NCBI RefSeq assembly: GCF_964355755.1
Contig: NC_092678.1
Span: 9,336,922 to 9,400,921 of the forward strand
DNA from: Antedon mediterranea
Taxonomy: Eukaryota > Echinodermata > Crinoidea > Comatulida > Antedonidae
DNA length: 64,000 nt
Direction: 5' to 3'
The number at the start of each line of letters is the position of its first letter. The first letter of the stretch is position 1. A program made the translations under genes and the position numbers. The notes beneath the pieces were generated by a model. That model was not told the origin of the DNA, did not search any database, and worked only from the letters and a program-made list of their open reading frames with translations. Shown piece after piece: positions 9,104-19,535 of this stretch.

Positions 9104-9802
9104 GTTATTACTGACAGTTGCTTCTCAACGTTTGTATTAATTAATAATTTAAAAATATATAAACGTCGTAGTGGTGTATCGTTACATGTACTTTACTATT
9201 TCAATCGACTATGACAGTGAGAGTTTTAACAAAGTACCGTATTAAATCGTAAATGTTTTACTGTATTTAGTGGTATATTATTTATAGGGCTATAAAACAT
9301 TAAAAACAATATTTCGTTACTGAGTGGATAAGAATATATTTTAAAATGTTTCCTCTTTGTACCTATCTTCTTCCCCCATCCCTCAACCCTTAATGTTACA
9401 TACAAAACACAAATTGGGTTTGTTTAAATGAGTCCAAATAAAAAAATTTAAAAAAAAGTTATTACTGACAGTTGCTTCTCAACGTTTGTATTAATTAATA
9501 ATTTAAAAATATATAAACGTCGTAGTGGTGTATCGTTACATGTACTTTACTATTTCAATCGACTATGACAGTGAGAGTTTTAACAAAGTACCGTATTAAA
9601 TCGTAAATGTTTTACTGTATTTAGTGGTATATTATTTATAGGCCTATAAAACATTAAAAACAATATTTCGTTACTGAGTGGATAAGAATATATTTTAAAA
9701 TGTTTCCTCTTTGTACCTATCTTCTTCCCCCATCCCTCAACCCTTAATGTTACATACAAAACACAAATTGGGTTTGTTTAAATGAGTCCAAATAAAAAAA
9801 TT
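9104..9802. repeat. Near-perfect tandem duplication, 354-bp period
   Basis: GTTATTACTGACAGTTGCTT begins at 9104 and again at 9458. The two copies (9104-9457 and 9458-9802) run together through AAACGTCGTAGTGGTGTATC and CTTCTTCCCCCATCCCTCAA to GAGTCCAAATAAAAAAATTT. The only clear substitution I see is GGGCTATAA against GGCCTATAA. Copy 1 has a few extra bases of A-rich sequence at the junction. This is a very recent duplication or an assembly artefact. No coding capacity is visible. Confidence 0.9.
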
Positions 9803-9992
9803 TGACTCATTTTGTTTCTCTCTCGGAAGTAATTCTCAGGGTGCTAATTTTGGTTGACTACATAAATCATTGTGTATATTTATTCGTTTCTGTAAACGAC
9901 AATGTATTATAGTCCTGCAGTACGTACATTTGAAATCTCCATTTTTTTCTCGCTGGAAATACTGTGTATTCGAGAACCATCTGTGGGCACGA

Positions 9993-10030
9993 CCTAGATG
10001 GTACGCGAGCGAAGCGAGCGTGCCATCTAG
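9993..10030. other. GC-rich hairpin in AT-rich DNA
   Basis: The sequence CTAGATGGTACGCGAGCG, then AAG, then CGAGCGTGCCATCTAG is an imperfect inverted repeat with an 8-bp perfect outer stem CTAGATGG/CCATCTAG. The GC-rich core stands out from its AT-rich surroundings. It is about 140 bp from the next LTR-bearing element. Its role is unknown. Confidence 0.5.
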
Positions 10031-10167
10031 TATACTTAATTAAAGCATATTATTAAGTTATTAAAACACATTTTCATTAGTTGGGACGCAAATCCGACTA
10101 GGCCTATTCAGAAAAATGTAAACAAATCAAGTGGTAAAACTTACCGTATCCGGATATTCACCCCCTG

Positions 10168-10328
10168 CGCCAGTAAGGCAAAAGGCACACCACAATAAAG
10201 ACGACCGGACACGTAAGACTCAAGTAGAATAAGATCTTTATTCGTCAAAACCAAATATCACAACAATAACATAACAACCAGCGGCCATGATATATGAGTC
10301 AACCCAGATAGGGGGCGCTAGACTGGCG
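10168..10328 (-). repeat. 3' LTR of the Gypsy-type element
   Basis: This 161-bp direct repeat starts CGCCAGTAAGGCAAAAGGCA and ends CTAGACTGGCG. It is repeated at 15450-15610 with no difference that I can see. Read on the minus strand it contains AATAAA (GACGAATAAAGATC). A polypurine tract rich in GA and A (about 10332-10352, minus strand) lies directly before it in the element's sense, as expected for second-strand priming. The termini CGCCAGT/ACTGGCG are inverted repeats but are not the usual TG/CA. Confidence 0.8.
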
Positions 10329-10447
10329 TAATCATTTTTTTTTCTCTTCTCATAAAACACAAAAGTCAAAAACAAAACAAAGCAAGCAAAAGCACTCAAA
10401 ATCTACATTGAATGGTCGAAACTTAACTATATAATACGAATGAAACA

Positions 10448-12766
10448 TTATAAATCAAGAACGTAGTCAGAGAGATGACTAGGAAATCTGCGTGAACGTG
10501 TGGATGTGCGATGAGACAACTGTGCTGGAACTTCCATTGGTGATTCTTCCGGGGTCTGTATGGATGATGACTTGTCGTTCACCTCATTAGGAGAGGCAGA
10601 AAGAGTTGACGGTACCTCGGGTGGAGGAAATGGAGACGGATCAACTGTGAAATCAGGTTCTTCATCAGAGGTGTCGCAGTGGCGTTGTGAGGTTGGTGTG
10701 GGAGAATGATGAACGTCAGTCGGTACAGTAAAACACTCTGATTTCTTTACACGATAAGTAGCGCTTCTCAATTGTGAGTGCGTAAACTTTCGGACGTTGC
10801 ACCACTTTCCATCTACAGAAACAACGAGATAGCGATCTCGTGCACAGGTCTTGCGACGATCTGTCCACAGGTAGACTAAATCACCAACCGTAATAGAAAC
10901 GTCAGGTGCTGCACACGCGACGGGTGCCTTAGACTTTTCGCTGTGCGCGTGATTAGAGGCTCTGAGGTGCTGTTGGCTGATAATCAACTTGCGGTCAGAA
11001 ATAGGGATTTGGTCATGAGTGAACTGATCTCGCTGTGTCCACATTTCGCGAGACGACAATCCTCGTGTTCGGATACGGGAGTTAAGACGAGATGTGGCGA
11101 CAGCAAGCACCGTCGGTGAGATGGGACCACCACCAGGCTCTTGCCGAAGTAACTCTTCTGACAATTCGCGTACAGCTTTCTCTCCAACCGGGTTTTTGTT
11201 GATGTTCTTAACTCTGCCAATTTCGATCGAAATCCTATGTTTCAGTAAGACGGGATCGTGGACGAGTGCCATGAAGCCCGGGGCAGGGTCTGTGCGGATG
11301 GTTGCTGAGGGGCCCTCCACGGGGCACATGCCAATGCATAAGCGAATTAAGGTATCACGGAGAGTATCGTGCTTCTCATCGCTGATTAAACACGAAAGGG
11401 TGTAAGACGTCACCGTCTCTCTGACAACAAGAATAAGTTGACGCTCGCGTTTTAGGACATCGGCGGCAAAGGTGACTCCGAGCTTCGACGGAGGATCATC
11501 AGTGGACTGCTCAATTGCAGTGGTGGGTACAGTACGGATCGAGGCACAGTGATGACACGATTCTGACACCTGTTCGATGGTTTTGTCCAAGTCAAGCGCA
11601 AAGAAGTGGCGGCGAACGGATAACTTAAGTTGGTGACTAGTTGGGTGATCTAGCCGCCGGACGTGAAGTGATGTCAGCAGTCCGTTTAATACGGGGCGAG
11701 GGACAATGATACATTCATGCTTAAGTGAGAGTGGTTCAGTGCGGTTGACTACAAGGAGACCATCTCTTCCAATGGAACAACAGTTAAGGTACCGTTTAAT
11801 GTCCCTGACCTTGGTTAACTTTTTTGGTGGACGGGTTCCTTGAATAAGATGAGCTTTTACACGCCGAAGGTCTGGACACTCGGATTGGATGGCTAGCCAA
11901 GCTGGCCGACTGGTGAACGGGAGTTTGGCATCTCCAGTAATGAAATCACGTATCGATGAACGTAGTACCGTTGACTCTATCGCGCCGTTGACAAATGAGC
12001 AAACCTGACAGTTGTCAACTGAGCATGGTGGAGCGTTGCGACTAGCAAAGTCGGATGGGACGTTGGCTGAGCCTGCCAGGTGCCGAATAGAAATCTGGTA
12101 CCTGCTAGCGGTGGACAGGAAGGTGGACACACGGGGACTGACTGAGAATTCTCCCCTGCATAGCTTTTCAAGCGCTTGGACGCATGGCTTACTGTCAGTT
12201 AGGACACATGTGTTATGTCGAGACTGGATAATAAAAGGACTAAAATGTTTAACGGCTGCCGCAATAGCCAAAGCTTCGATCTCGCAGGGTAGCCATGTGA
12301 CCTGACGTGCACGGAGTTTAGCACTAAAAAAGCCGGCTAACTGTGGTTTGGATTCACGAGTAACGTATAAGGTTGCGCCCAGACCATGACTTTTAACAGC
12401 ACCATCCGTAACGATCCACAGTTGGTCATCGGGATGAGGTAAAACTATGACCTTGTTTGAGTCAAGTGCGTTCTGTGCTACTTTAAATGCCTCATGTAAG
12501 GCATCGTACCAATGTATTGTTTCTTTGGACTGTAAGCCGGCTATGGCTTCTTCCAGTGGAGCGATGAGAGATGCGCACTGAGGTAAAACGCGTGCTAACA
12601 CCTTATATGCCCCGATAAAGGAGCGTAAACCTCTTACCGTCGGTGGTGGAGTGCATGCCTTTAACGTTGAAATACGATGAGTATTTGCGCAAATAGAACC
12701 TAGGGACCAGGTCCACCCAAGAATGGTTGTAGTTTGTGGACAAATCACCGTTTTGCTAGCAGACAA
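10448..12766 (-). pseudogene. pol: Gypsy-type pol, RNase H and integrase part
   Basis: This 772-codon frame starts after a break in the reverse transcriptase, at SASKTVICPQTT, the last RT and connection segment. RNase H follows, with VTDGAVKSHG (residues about 112-125), the E of CEIEALA, LTDSKPC and SDFASRN. The integrase zinc finger has H-x3-H as HVRRLDH and CHHC (about 375-405). The core has a D at FAADV, a second at TDPAPGF and an E at NKNPVGEKA. The C-terminal SH3-like piece is GDLVYLW, followed by a proline/serine tail ending LSDYVLDL. It copies and integrates the element. No env follows. Upstream reading is blocked by a shift near 12833 and a TGA near 12810, so this copy is not autonomous. 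Confidence 0.9.
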
Positions 12767-12830
12767 TCGCAGACCACACTTGTAAATGCATTGGAGTAGA
12801 CGCCGTCAATTGTAAATTAACTCCTCTAAA

Positions 12831-13265
12831 CTAACTGTCCCCTCCACAATAAAGGTCATCCGCAAGCTTTGCTACTACTCCCTCCTTAATCAAATCCCCC
12901 AGTACCCGACAAGTCAGCTCTTCGAGGGCGGTCTCTGAACCAGGCATACCCATGGCACACCGGGCATAAACTCTCACACCTCGAAATGGTGTGGCAACGC
13001 CGCAGTACTTCATAGAAGCGCGAGACAAAGGAATCTGGTAAAAGGCCTTTGTGAGGTCAGTAGTGATTAAGTGCTTCCATTTTGCGATGTTACGTAGAAC
13101 GGAGTTGACATCCGGCATAAGGGAGGGTTGGGGTTTTGCATATCGTCCGACCTCGGCGAATGCTGTAACCAGACGGTAACCACCACTCTCTTTTTTGACA
13201 AGGAAAGATGGGTTAAGATATTCGACTTGGACACCGACGTCCTCGGGGCGAACAAATACTCCCAC
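12831..13265 (-). pseudogene. pol: Gypsy-type pol, reverse transcriptase core
   Basis: This 144-codon open frame holds the RT fingers and palm: [17 protein letters not shown], the catalytic block [20 protein letters not shown] and the LADDLY motif, a variant of YxDD with leucine and alanine before the paired aspartates. It is displaced by one base from the gag-protease frame (13067-15295). The break lies at about 13275-13285, just before a run reading [11 protein letters not shown] in the RT frame. It ends at a TAG in a second shift near 12833. Family members carry these parts as one continuous polyprotein, so both shifts are lesions or indel errors. Confidence 0.88.
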
Positions 13266-15295
13266 TTCCTCAAGCTCATCAAATTTGTCCTGAGCTCAAC
13301 CAGTTTATCTCTGGAGTACTGAGGAACTCGACCTTTCCTCTGAGGAGGCTGTACAGGTCCCATGTTAACAACAGCCTGGAATGGGCCAACAGAGCCGTTG
13401 TAGGCTTTAATCATAGGATCGAAAACAACATCGTATTCAGTAAGAATGGATTGGAATTGGGATTTCACATTCTGTGGGAGGATATGGTCTGGATCTAGCT
13501 TGACATAATCAGAAAACGCGACAGAGGAAGGAGGCTTACAGGGCTTAGATGGCGACTTTTGGGGAATAGCATTTTCGGCCGACAATGGCACAAAGGTGGG
13601 TCGGACTTGGCAAAAATGTTCGTGTCGTTTGATGACCTGAGGTGTGTCGGTGGAGTTTGGGATACGTACCCTTCCCGCAACACTAGAGACCAAGTCAAAC
13701 TTTGGCCAGGTTCGAGGAAACGTACCCTTACTATGTGGTTCGAGAGCAAACACGTCATCTTGTTGGATGAAGTCAGACGGAATGGCTACCTCGATAAATT
13801 CTCCCGGCCATATAGTGGTCTCCCCTTCAGGAGCACGAAGCACACAAGCACGGCGAACCGTGTTATGGTGAAGGCCCTGTACCTGGGAACCATAGATGTA
13901 CGTGGTACCGTCACCCAATTTGATTTCCCGCTTCGCAGGTCGGAGGGCGATATCATTTAGCTCCATAAAAGGAGTTCCGGCAAGAATGTCGACGTCAAGT
14001 TTTTCGACAACAAGGCCCTCAAATTTGAATTCCCTGTCGTCCCTTGTGAGAATAATTGTGGTTTCGCCTACGACCGAAAGTGGGGAAGATCCGTCAGCCC
14101 GATGGGCAGACTGAGAGCTACTTTTAATGGTGGCGCCAAGGGCAGTGGCAGCAGTAAAGGCAATCATGTTTCCTGTAGCCCCACTGTCTAGTGTGATTCT
14201 GGCTGTGTGGTGTTGGTGAAATGTGTCAAGGTATGGGGACTGGCGAACTTGGACTCGTAAAGCTGTCGACGGTGCACTATTATCACCAGGCTCATCCGAG
14301 GTGTTATCATCATCGATGATGCCAACGATTTGTCGGGCTTTAGCCATGTATTTCCTGTCTGACTCGGGCAAATGAGGGCATTCACTGAGGAAATGCTTGT
14401 CGTCCGATCGGCCGCTCTGTTTACAGATAGGACAGGACTTGTGTTGGGAAAACTGTGGTCGGGAGAATGACTGCCGAGGATTGGAATTTCGGCGTGAATC
14501 AGTGGAGCGGGGTGTGAAAGCTGAAGGAGAGCGAAATGTGGATGACCGAAAAACACGCGCATCATCCGCAGTTCGTAACTCTTCTAAGAGAGAGTCTAAA
14601 GCCTGAGAAATCTCCGGTTTCACTGACGCTAGAGTTCGAGTGCGGAGCTCAGTACCATACCTTTGCTTAACCAACTTAGGAAGGCCTTTGTGGATGAGAG
14701 AGAGCCAAGTAAGAACTACCAAATTTTCCAACGAGGGTGAAAGTTCTTCGTCCTCCTGTATTTGGGCATCATGGTGGGAAATTCCCCCGTCTTGACGTAG
14801 TAAATTATCATGGACAAAAGCAACTAAGCGCTGATAGAGATCTTCCGGCCTTTCATTATCTTGTAAATGTATATCAGCAAAATCAATAAAATGGGCGCCG
14901 GTTGACTGGAATCCATAATGCAGTCGGATAGTTTGCCAAATTTGTGAAAGTGAGGAGGAGCTTTTAACAATGGTATTCCGGGAAATTATAGGGCAAAAAT
15001 TAGCGATCTGACCGAGCATGAGTTCAAGGATAGTGAGTTTTTGTTGGGCGGTATGACGACGTGCAACAGGTACCTCCTCATTGTCGTCAGTTAAGCCGCG
15101 AAGGGGGGATGCCCTGGTTTTGGGACGCCAAACAGAACCATCTAGGAGAAATGGTGAGAGTGTGTAGATAAGGTTTTGCTTCCAGTTTTCGAATGTATTT
15201 ATAGTTTCATTCTTGGTTAAGCACCATTGCTTGGGTGCTCTAGTACCGGCCATGGTAGGAAATATATACAGAAGTCTAGGTGTTGTCAGTTGCAC
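13067..15295 (-). CDS. gag: Gypsy-type gag-protease polyprotein, N-terminal part of gag-pol
   Basis: The frame opens at 15295, but [10 protein letters not shown] at 15253 is the likelier start. Residues about 30-250 are a helical gag capsid region ([29 protein letters not shown]). An arginine/serine-rich linker follows. A zinc knuckle with pattern CX2CX9HX4C (CPICKQSG...HFLSEC, about 300) binds RNA. The aspartic protease has DSGATGNM (about 375) and a second half with [10 protein letters not shown]. Then comes the start of RT ([18 protein letters not shown]). After about 13280 the frame is out of register, and the last 60 residues are shifted RT sequence. Gag packages the RNA and the protease cleaves the polyprotein. 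No separate gag stop exists, so gag and pol would be one translation product. Confidence 0.88.
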   Translation of the reverse strand: MQLTTPRLLYIFPTMAGTRAPKQWCLTKNETINTFENWKQNLIYTLSPFLLDGSVWRPKTRASPLRGLTDDNEEVPVARRHTAQQKLTILELMLGQIANFCPIISRNTIVKSSSSLSQIWQTIRLHYGFQSTGAHFIDFADIHLQDNERPEDLYQRLVAFVHDNLLRQDGGISHHDAQIQEDEELSPSLENLVVLTWLSLIHKGLPKLVKQRYGTELRTRTLASVKPEISQALDSLLEELRTADDARVFRSSTFRSPSAFTPRSTDSRRNSNPRQSFSRPQFSQHKSCPICKQSGRSDDKHFLSECPHLPESDRKYMAKARQIVGIIDDDNTSDEPGDNSAPSTALRVQVRQSPYLDTFHQHHTARITLDSGATGNMIAFTAATALGATIKSSSQSAHRADGSSPLSVVGETTIILTRDDREFKFEGLVVEKLDVDILAGTPFMELNDIALRPAKREIKLGDGTTYIYGSQVQGLHHNTVRRACVLRAPEGETTIWPGEFIEVAIPSDFIQQDDVFALEPHSKGTFPRTWPKFDLVSSVAGRVRIPNSTDTPQVIKRHEHFCQVRPTFVPLSAENAIPQKSPSKPCKPPSSVAFSDYVKLDPDHILPQNVKSQFQSILTEYDVVFDPMIKAYNGSVGPFQAVVNMGPVQPPQRKGRVPQYSRDKLVELRTNLMSLRKWEYLFAPRTSVSKSNILTHLSLSKKRVVVTVWLQHSPRSDDMQNPNPPLCRMSTPFYVTSQNGST

Positions 15296-15449
15296 GTGTG
15301 AAGCAACAGCCGATCGGCGCCTGTGAAAGCGTAGAGTATGTGATGATATGCTAGCTCGATTTGTTGGGCTAGGCCTACTAGATTGGGTAGGCTACTCACC
15401 AGTACTAGTCGAATAATGGTGGGTGGGCTCGTAATCGTATAGCTGCCAC

Positions 15450-15610
15450 CACGCCAGTAAGGCAAAAGGCACACCACAATAAAGACGACCGGACACGTAA
15501 GACTCAAGTAGAATAAGATCTTTATTCGTCAAAACCAAATATCACAACAATAACATAACAACCAGCGGCCATGATATATGAGTCAACCCAGATAGGGGGC
15601 GCTAGACTGG
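15450..15610 (-). repeat. 5' LTR of the Gypsy-type element
   Basis: This is the same 161 bp as 10168-10328. In the minus-strand sense this copy is the promoter LTR; it holds a TATA-like CATATATCATGG and an AATAAA. The tRNA primer site abuts its inner end at 15449. Confidence 0.85.
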
Positions 15611-16285
15611 CGCTGGACATTTACCCCCCGGAAAACTACCCCCCGGACAACCACCACCTGGACCACTACCCCCTTAGGACAACTACCCCTTTAGGACAAC
15701 TACCCCCCGGACAAATACCCCCGGACAACTGCCCCCTTAGGACAACAACCCCCTTAGGACAACTACCCCCTGGACAACTGCCCACCGGACAATTACCCCC
15801 TAGGAACAATTAACCCCCGGACAATTAACCCCCCCGGACAATTACCCCCCGGACAATTACCCCCTCCCCCCCGGGTAATTAACCCGCGGACAACTACCTC
15901 TGACACAATACTCCCCGTAGGACAACTACTTCCTGGACAATACTCCGAGGGCAAATAATCTTTTAGGACAACTACCTCCGTAGGACAACTAACCCCTGGA
16001 CAACTAGCCCCCGGACAATTACCCCCTAGGAACAATTACCCCTGACAATTACCCTCCGGAGAATTACCCCCCCCCCCCCGGGTAATTACCCCGCGGACAA
16101 CTACCTCTGACACAATACTCCCCGTAGGACAACTATACCTCCTACCTGGACAATACTCCGAGGGCAAATAATCTCTTAGGACAACTACCTCCGTAGGACA
16201 ACTAACCCCTGGACAACTACCACCCAGAAAACTATCCCTTTAGAACAACTACCCCCCGGACGGACAACTACCACCCAGACCATTC
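15611..16285. repeat. GGACAACTACCCC minisatellite, left arm of a fold-back
   Basis: About 40 degenerate units of roughly 14-18 bp read GGACAACTACCCCC, with variants such as TTAGGACAACTACCC and CCGGACAATTACCCCC. A longer internal duplication is visible: GGTAATTAACCCGCGGACAACTACC near 15873 recurs near 16080 with the following ACACAATACTCC. The reverse complement of the same unit makes up 17399-17592. The open frames it produces are low-complexity artefacts. Confidence 0.85.
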
Positions 16286-16904
16286 AACAACCTGACTCTG
16301 CAACAGTGTATAATAGGAATTAATAACTATATTTTAATTCGTTACTTTGACGAATTACTATTCATTATTGTAAACAAAAGTAAAAGATTGAACATAAATA
16401 TAGCCTGGTATAAACTGAAGATTGTCACACATGATCATAGGATAGTCGAACGTATTATATAGTACTCCCTGTATTTACTGTAAAGACTGGGTTTGCTAAT
16501 AATAATAATAATTTTTGCGTCAGGACAATGCTTCGATAACCACTGGTCTTAAAAGAATTAATTTTTGTCTCAAATTTTTCATATATGTGTTTTTGTACAC
16601 TTGAAGAATAATATCACTTTTGATATTTGACCTCAATGTTCACTCACCGAATAAACGGCGATCTTTAAATAAATTCCCCTCAAATAAACGGTGACCATGT
16701 CACTCCCATGAAACATCATATGGAATAATCGGCGTCTATTTCCATTAGATTATACCCCCTCCCATTTAATAAACAACTTTCTTCCAATAAATGTCCACCT
16801 AAAAACCACCTAAACAATAAACAGCCCAGGCCGTTTTTTCAATAAATACGGTACTTTAAATCTAGCACATCTAGGGTCTAGCGTGCTGTTAAACAGAATA
16901 ATCG
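16286..16904. other. AT-rich spacer between the two minisatellite arms
   Basis: No gene is visible. It contains a short (ATA)n/(AAT)n run near 16497-16513. Phrases such as AATAAACGGC and AATAAACGGTGAC at about 16650-16690 recur loosely as AATAAACAGCCC at about 16820. Confidence 0.4.
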
Positions 16905-16913
16905 GTTAAAAAC

Positions 16914-17338
16914 GGGTGTTTCAAACTAGAGACCCGAGACCAGAGACCCGAGACCCAATACGAAAAGGGAGACCCACGTACGAAAAGGGAGACCCCACTA
17001 TACGAAAAGGGAGACCCCACTATACGACGAAAAGGGAGACCCTAATATACGAAAAGGGAGACCTAAATATACGAAAAGGAAGACCCAATTATACGAAAAG
17101 GGAGACCCAAATATACAAAATGGGAGACCCAAATATACGAAAAGGGAGACCCACTATAAGAAAAGGGAGACCCCACTATAAGAAAAGGGAGACCCCACTA
17201 TACGAAAAGAGAGACCAAACTATACGAAAAGGGAGACCCTAATATACGAAAAGGGAGACCCAAATATATCTTTATACCCTTTTCGTATTGGGTCTCGTGT
17301 CAGGTCTCTGGTCTCGGGTCTCTAGTTTCGAAACACCC
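16914..17338. mobile_element. 425-bp DNA transposon built of AAAAGGGAGACCC repeats, 9-bp target duplication
   Basis: The ends are inverted: GGGTGTTTCAAACTAGAGAC at 16914 and the complement of GGGTGTTTCGAAACTAGAGA ending at 17338. The 9-bp word GTTAAAAAC flanks it at 16905-16913 and 17339-17347. Between the ends lie about 14 tandem units of 20-22 bp reading ATACGAAAAGGGAGACCC plus a variable CAATT-like spacer (about 16960-17270). The terminal GGGTGTxxCGAAAC matches the element at 6950-8027 (GGGTGTCACGAAACC), as does the purine-rich subterminal GACC repeat. The two therefore look like distant relatives of one 9-10-bp-target family, probably MULE-like. It has no coding capacity. Confidence 0.75.
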
Positions 17339-17398
17339 GTTAAAAACAGATGATTTCATTTTTACAGAAACCGGTCATATATATTTGTCTACTTTTGG

Positions 17399-17592
17399 AT
17401 TGGGGGGGGGGGGGGAGGGGTAGTTGACCGGGGGGTAGATCCTAAGGGGGTAGTTGTCTAAGGGGGTGGTTGTCCGGGGGATAGTTGTCCGGGGGGTTGT
17501 TATCCTAAAGGGGTAGTTGTCCTAAGGGGGTAGTTGTCCGGGTGGTAAACATCCGGGGGGTAACTGTCTAGGGGGTATGTGTCCTAGACCCT
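17399..17592. repeat. GGGGGTAGTTGTCC minisatellite, right arm of the fold-back
   Basis: This is the inverted counterpart of 15611-16285. It begins with a run of about 13 G broken by one A and continues as GGGGGTAGTTGTCCTAAG units to GGGGGTATGTGTCCTAGACC. The G-runs could form quadruplexes on the plus strand. With the left arm it brackets about 1.1 kb, including the 425-bp transposon. Confidence 0.8.
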
Positions 17593-18469
17593 GCAACTTT
17601 TCCGAACCAGTGACTTACGGAGAAAATTAACTTTATCATCTGATTTTTCTCCAAATGAAATCGATTGGCTAACAAAATATACTTATTAGGAGACTTGTTT
17701 ACCAAATTAGAAAAATTATAATATTTGAATATTCAAGATATTATTCTAATTATAACTTCTGTTTTTTTTCAAGTTTTTTTCGCGTGAAGCTTCGTCAAGT
17801 TTTGTAACGTATGAGGGCGCTACACAACTCAATCGAACAAAATAGATGAAAAACGTTCGATTAACAGAATTATCGCGAAGTGGCTTTCCCACTGGTTAGG
17901 GATATTTTGGTTCACTTTTACTGAAGTATTTTGGAAAAAAAATGACCGGAAGTACCAGTTTTAACATTTGACCCATATTTTAAGGAATTGCCATATCTCA
18001 GTAAATAGTTGTCAGAGACAGTTGATTTTGGTGTGAAATTGTTCAGAATATATATGTTACTATTTTAGTTTAATGAAAAATTTCATCCAAAAATGCCAGG
18101 GAGTACGCAGTTTTGCCTTTGACCTTTAAGATGATTACTGTCTATGGTCGATTTCTTCTTTTTTTAAAATTTGAAAATCTTTGAGAACCACAAAGCTAGA
18201 CGGACCAAGGATTACTTAGGTCTGGAGGACAGACATCTTCAGTCCCTTGATAAATCCCCTTCAGTCGTGGTTCGTGCTATGGCAATATTAGTATGAAGCA
18301 TTCCTCAGTTTTAAGGCACTTTTTAAGAGAAATGTAACAACATGAAATTGTTATGCAACAGCAAACACTAACTTTCCAAAAAGAAACTGGGAATGGATTT
18401 CATCAGTACACATTATTATTATTATTATTATTATTGTTGTTTAACATGTTTTAGACCATTTCGATAAAA
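17593..18469. other. AT-rich stretch without a recognised gene
   Basis: No exon or element was recognised. A run of ATT/TTA trinucleotides lies at about 18411-18436. Confidence 0.4.
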
Positions 18470-18976
18470 CTCAACGTTCTCTGGTCCTCAAGCTTAACTG
18501 GAAACGAAACTCCGATTAGGCCCTCCGCGGACCCACGGCAGCCATCAGTACAGCGCCTACCAGATCAGAACACCAGGAAATGATCCCCTACTCTTTGTAA
18601 AAATTGAACAACAAGTTCTTTAACGTGCACTCTACTGTATGTACACAGGACCAACGGCTTTATATCCCATTGATTGAAATTTATATTTATACTGGGTAAC
18701 CTCTTCAGTCAAAGACTGGTCTCCCAGAGGGCCCAGTTGGTGATCAGTGGCTGTGATGTACTAATACACCGGGGTAACCCCCTACTCGTTGATGTACTAG
18801 GTTCTTTAAAGTGCACACGAGCTAGATGTGTACACTGGACCTACGGTTTATAGTCCTTATCCGAGAAGACTCGTTCTACCACCAGAACCATGGAGTGAGT
18901 GAGCCTCGAACCCCTGCCGATGTTATTGCTACGTAATTACGGTTCACTGTCTTAACCGCTCGGCCACTCACTCACA
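18470..18976 (-). mobile_element. tRNA-derived SINE with a duplicated body module
   Basis: On the minus strand the head (about 18976-18893) reads GAGTGAGTGGCCGAGCGGTT, a tRNA A box with the TGGCCGAGxGGTTAAG of serine-type tRNAs. It continues to the B box GGTTCGAGGC and an acceptor-like CTCACTCACTCCA. The body follows and contains two related modules. One has GTGTGCACTTTAAAGAACC, then CGAGTAGGGGG and CCCCGGTGT (about 18770-18835). The other has GTGCACGTTAAAGAACTTG, then GAGTAGGGG and CCTGGTGTTCTG (about 18560-18640). RNA polymerase III would transcribe it, and a LINE would mobilise it. The family name is not certain; the body motif resembles SINEs seen in several marine invertebrates. Confidence 0.65.
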
Positions 18977-19162
18977 CCATCTCACTTTCAAAATCGATAT
19001 CTCGTTTTTTAATACCATGGGTTGGAATGTCTATGATCAACTTAGAACTACTAACCAAGAAAACCATAATTTTCACATCAGGTTTATAACCACACATCAC
19101 AATACTTTTATGACATGCGAGTGTGTAACTTAGTTGAGTTTTTGTATCCGAAAATAATATCA

Positions 19163-19535
19163 TTCATTCATCTTTTATTTCAGAATATCATGGTGACATA
19201 ATATATCCATAGCAAAAGAGAGAAAAAAAATCTTAATCTAAGAGCTCATAGAACAAAAACAAAAATATATAAATATATAAAGTCAATGCAACAAGGCATT
19301 CCATTGTATGTGCATTCTTGACACATTAAGAATGTGGCGATTAATGGCCATGATCAAAGAATTACTACTTGCGTTCACACGATTTTTAAAACTCTAATGA
19401 ACTCAACAAAGCATGGGACGTCATTTAAGATAGACATCATGCTTGCACTACAATTTCTAGGCTGCTTCAGCAGCAAACGTAAGGCATTGTTATAACATAC
19501 TCTCAGAGTGCTCTTATTATATCTACACCATAAGG
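19163..19535 (-). mobile_element. 5'-truncated LINE (CR1/L2-like) 3' end
   Basis: The minus-strand frame from about 19533 reads LWCRYNKSTLRVCYNNALRL, then LLLKQPRNCSAS, VPCFVEFIR and VLKIV. This is the conserved C-terminal region after the reverse transcriptase in CR1/L2-type LINEs (the YNNALRLLL...SAS block). Stops follow. The sequence ends at about 19163 in AATAAAAGATGAATGAATGA, a short microsatellite tail typical of this clade instead of poly(A). Only the last few hundred bases are present, as expected from 5' truncation on insertion. The open frames at 19523-19929 upstream are not recognisably part of it. Confidence 0.6.

Larger units (their letters stand above)
10168..15610 (-). mobile_element. 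Ty3/Gypsy-type LTR retrotransposon, 5.44 kb, defective
   Basis: Identical 161-bp LTRs bound a minus-strand gag-protease-RT-RNase H-integrase reading order. Just inside the 5' LTR (15449 downward on the minus strand) is TGGTGGCAGC, a primer-binding site complementary to a tRNA ending in GCUGCCACCA. A polypurine tract precedes the 3' LTR. The flanks share CTG (left ...CCCCCTG, right CTGGACATT), so only a 3-4 bp target duplication can be seen. It inserted into a GGACAACTACCCC repeat array, whose left edge remains at about 10150-10167. Two frameshifts and one TGA break pol although the LTRs look identical, which points to a young, already defective copy. Confidence 0.9.

Noticed and set aside
15571-16035. 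Proline- and glycine-rich open frames of 80 codons
   Set aside because: They are translations of the GGACAACTACCCC minisatellite, with no start context or family motif.
16916-17242. 108-codon open frame with repeated RKGRP/YEKGD
   Set aside because: It lies wholly in the 20-22-bp tandem units of the 425-bp transposon and shares its boundaries.
18893-18976. A genuine tRNA-Ser gene
   Set aside because: The A and B boxes are present, but the T-stem and acceptor pairing are imperfect and the sequence continues into a SINE body, so it is a SINE head.
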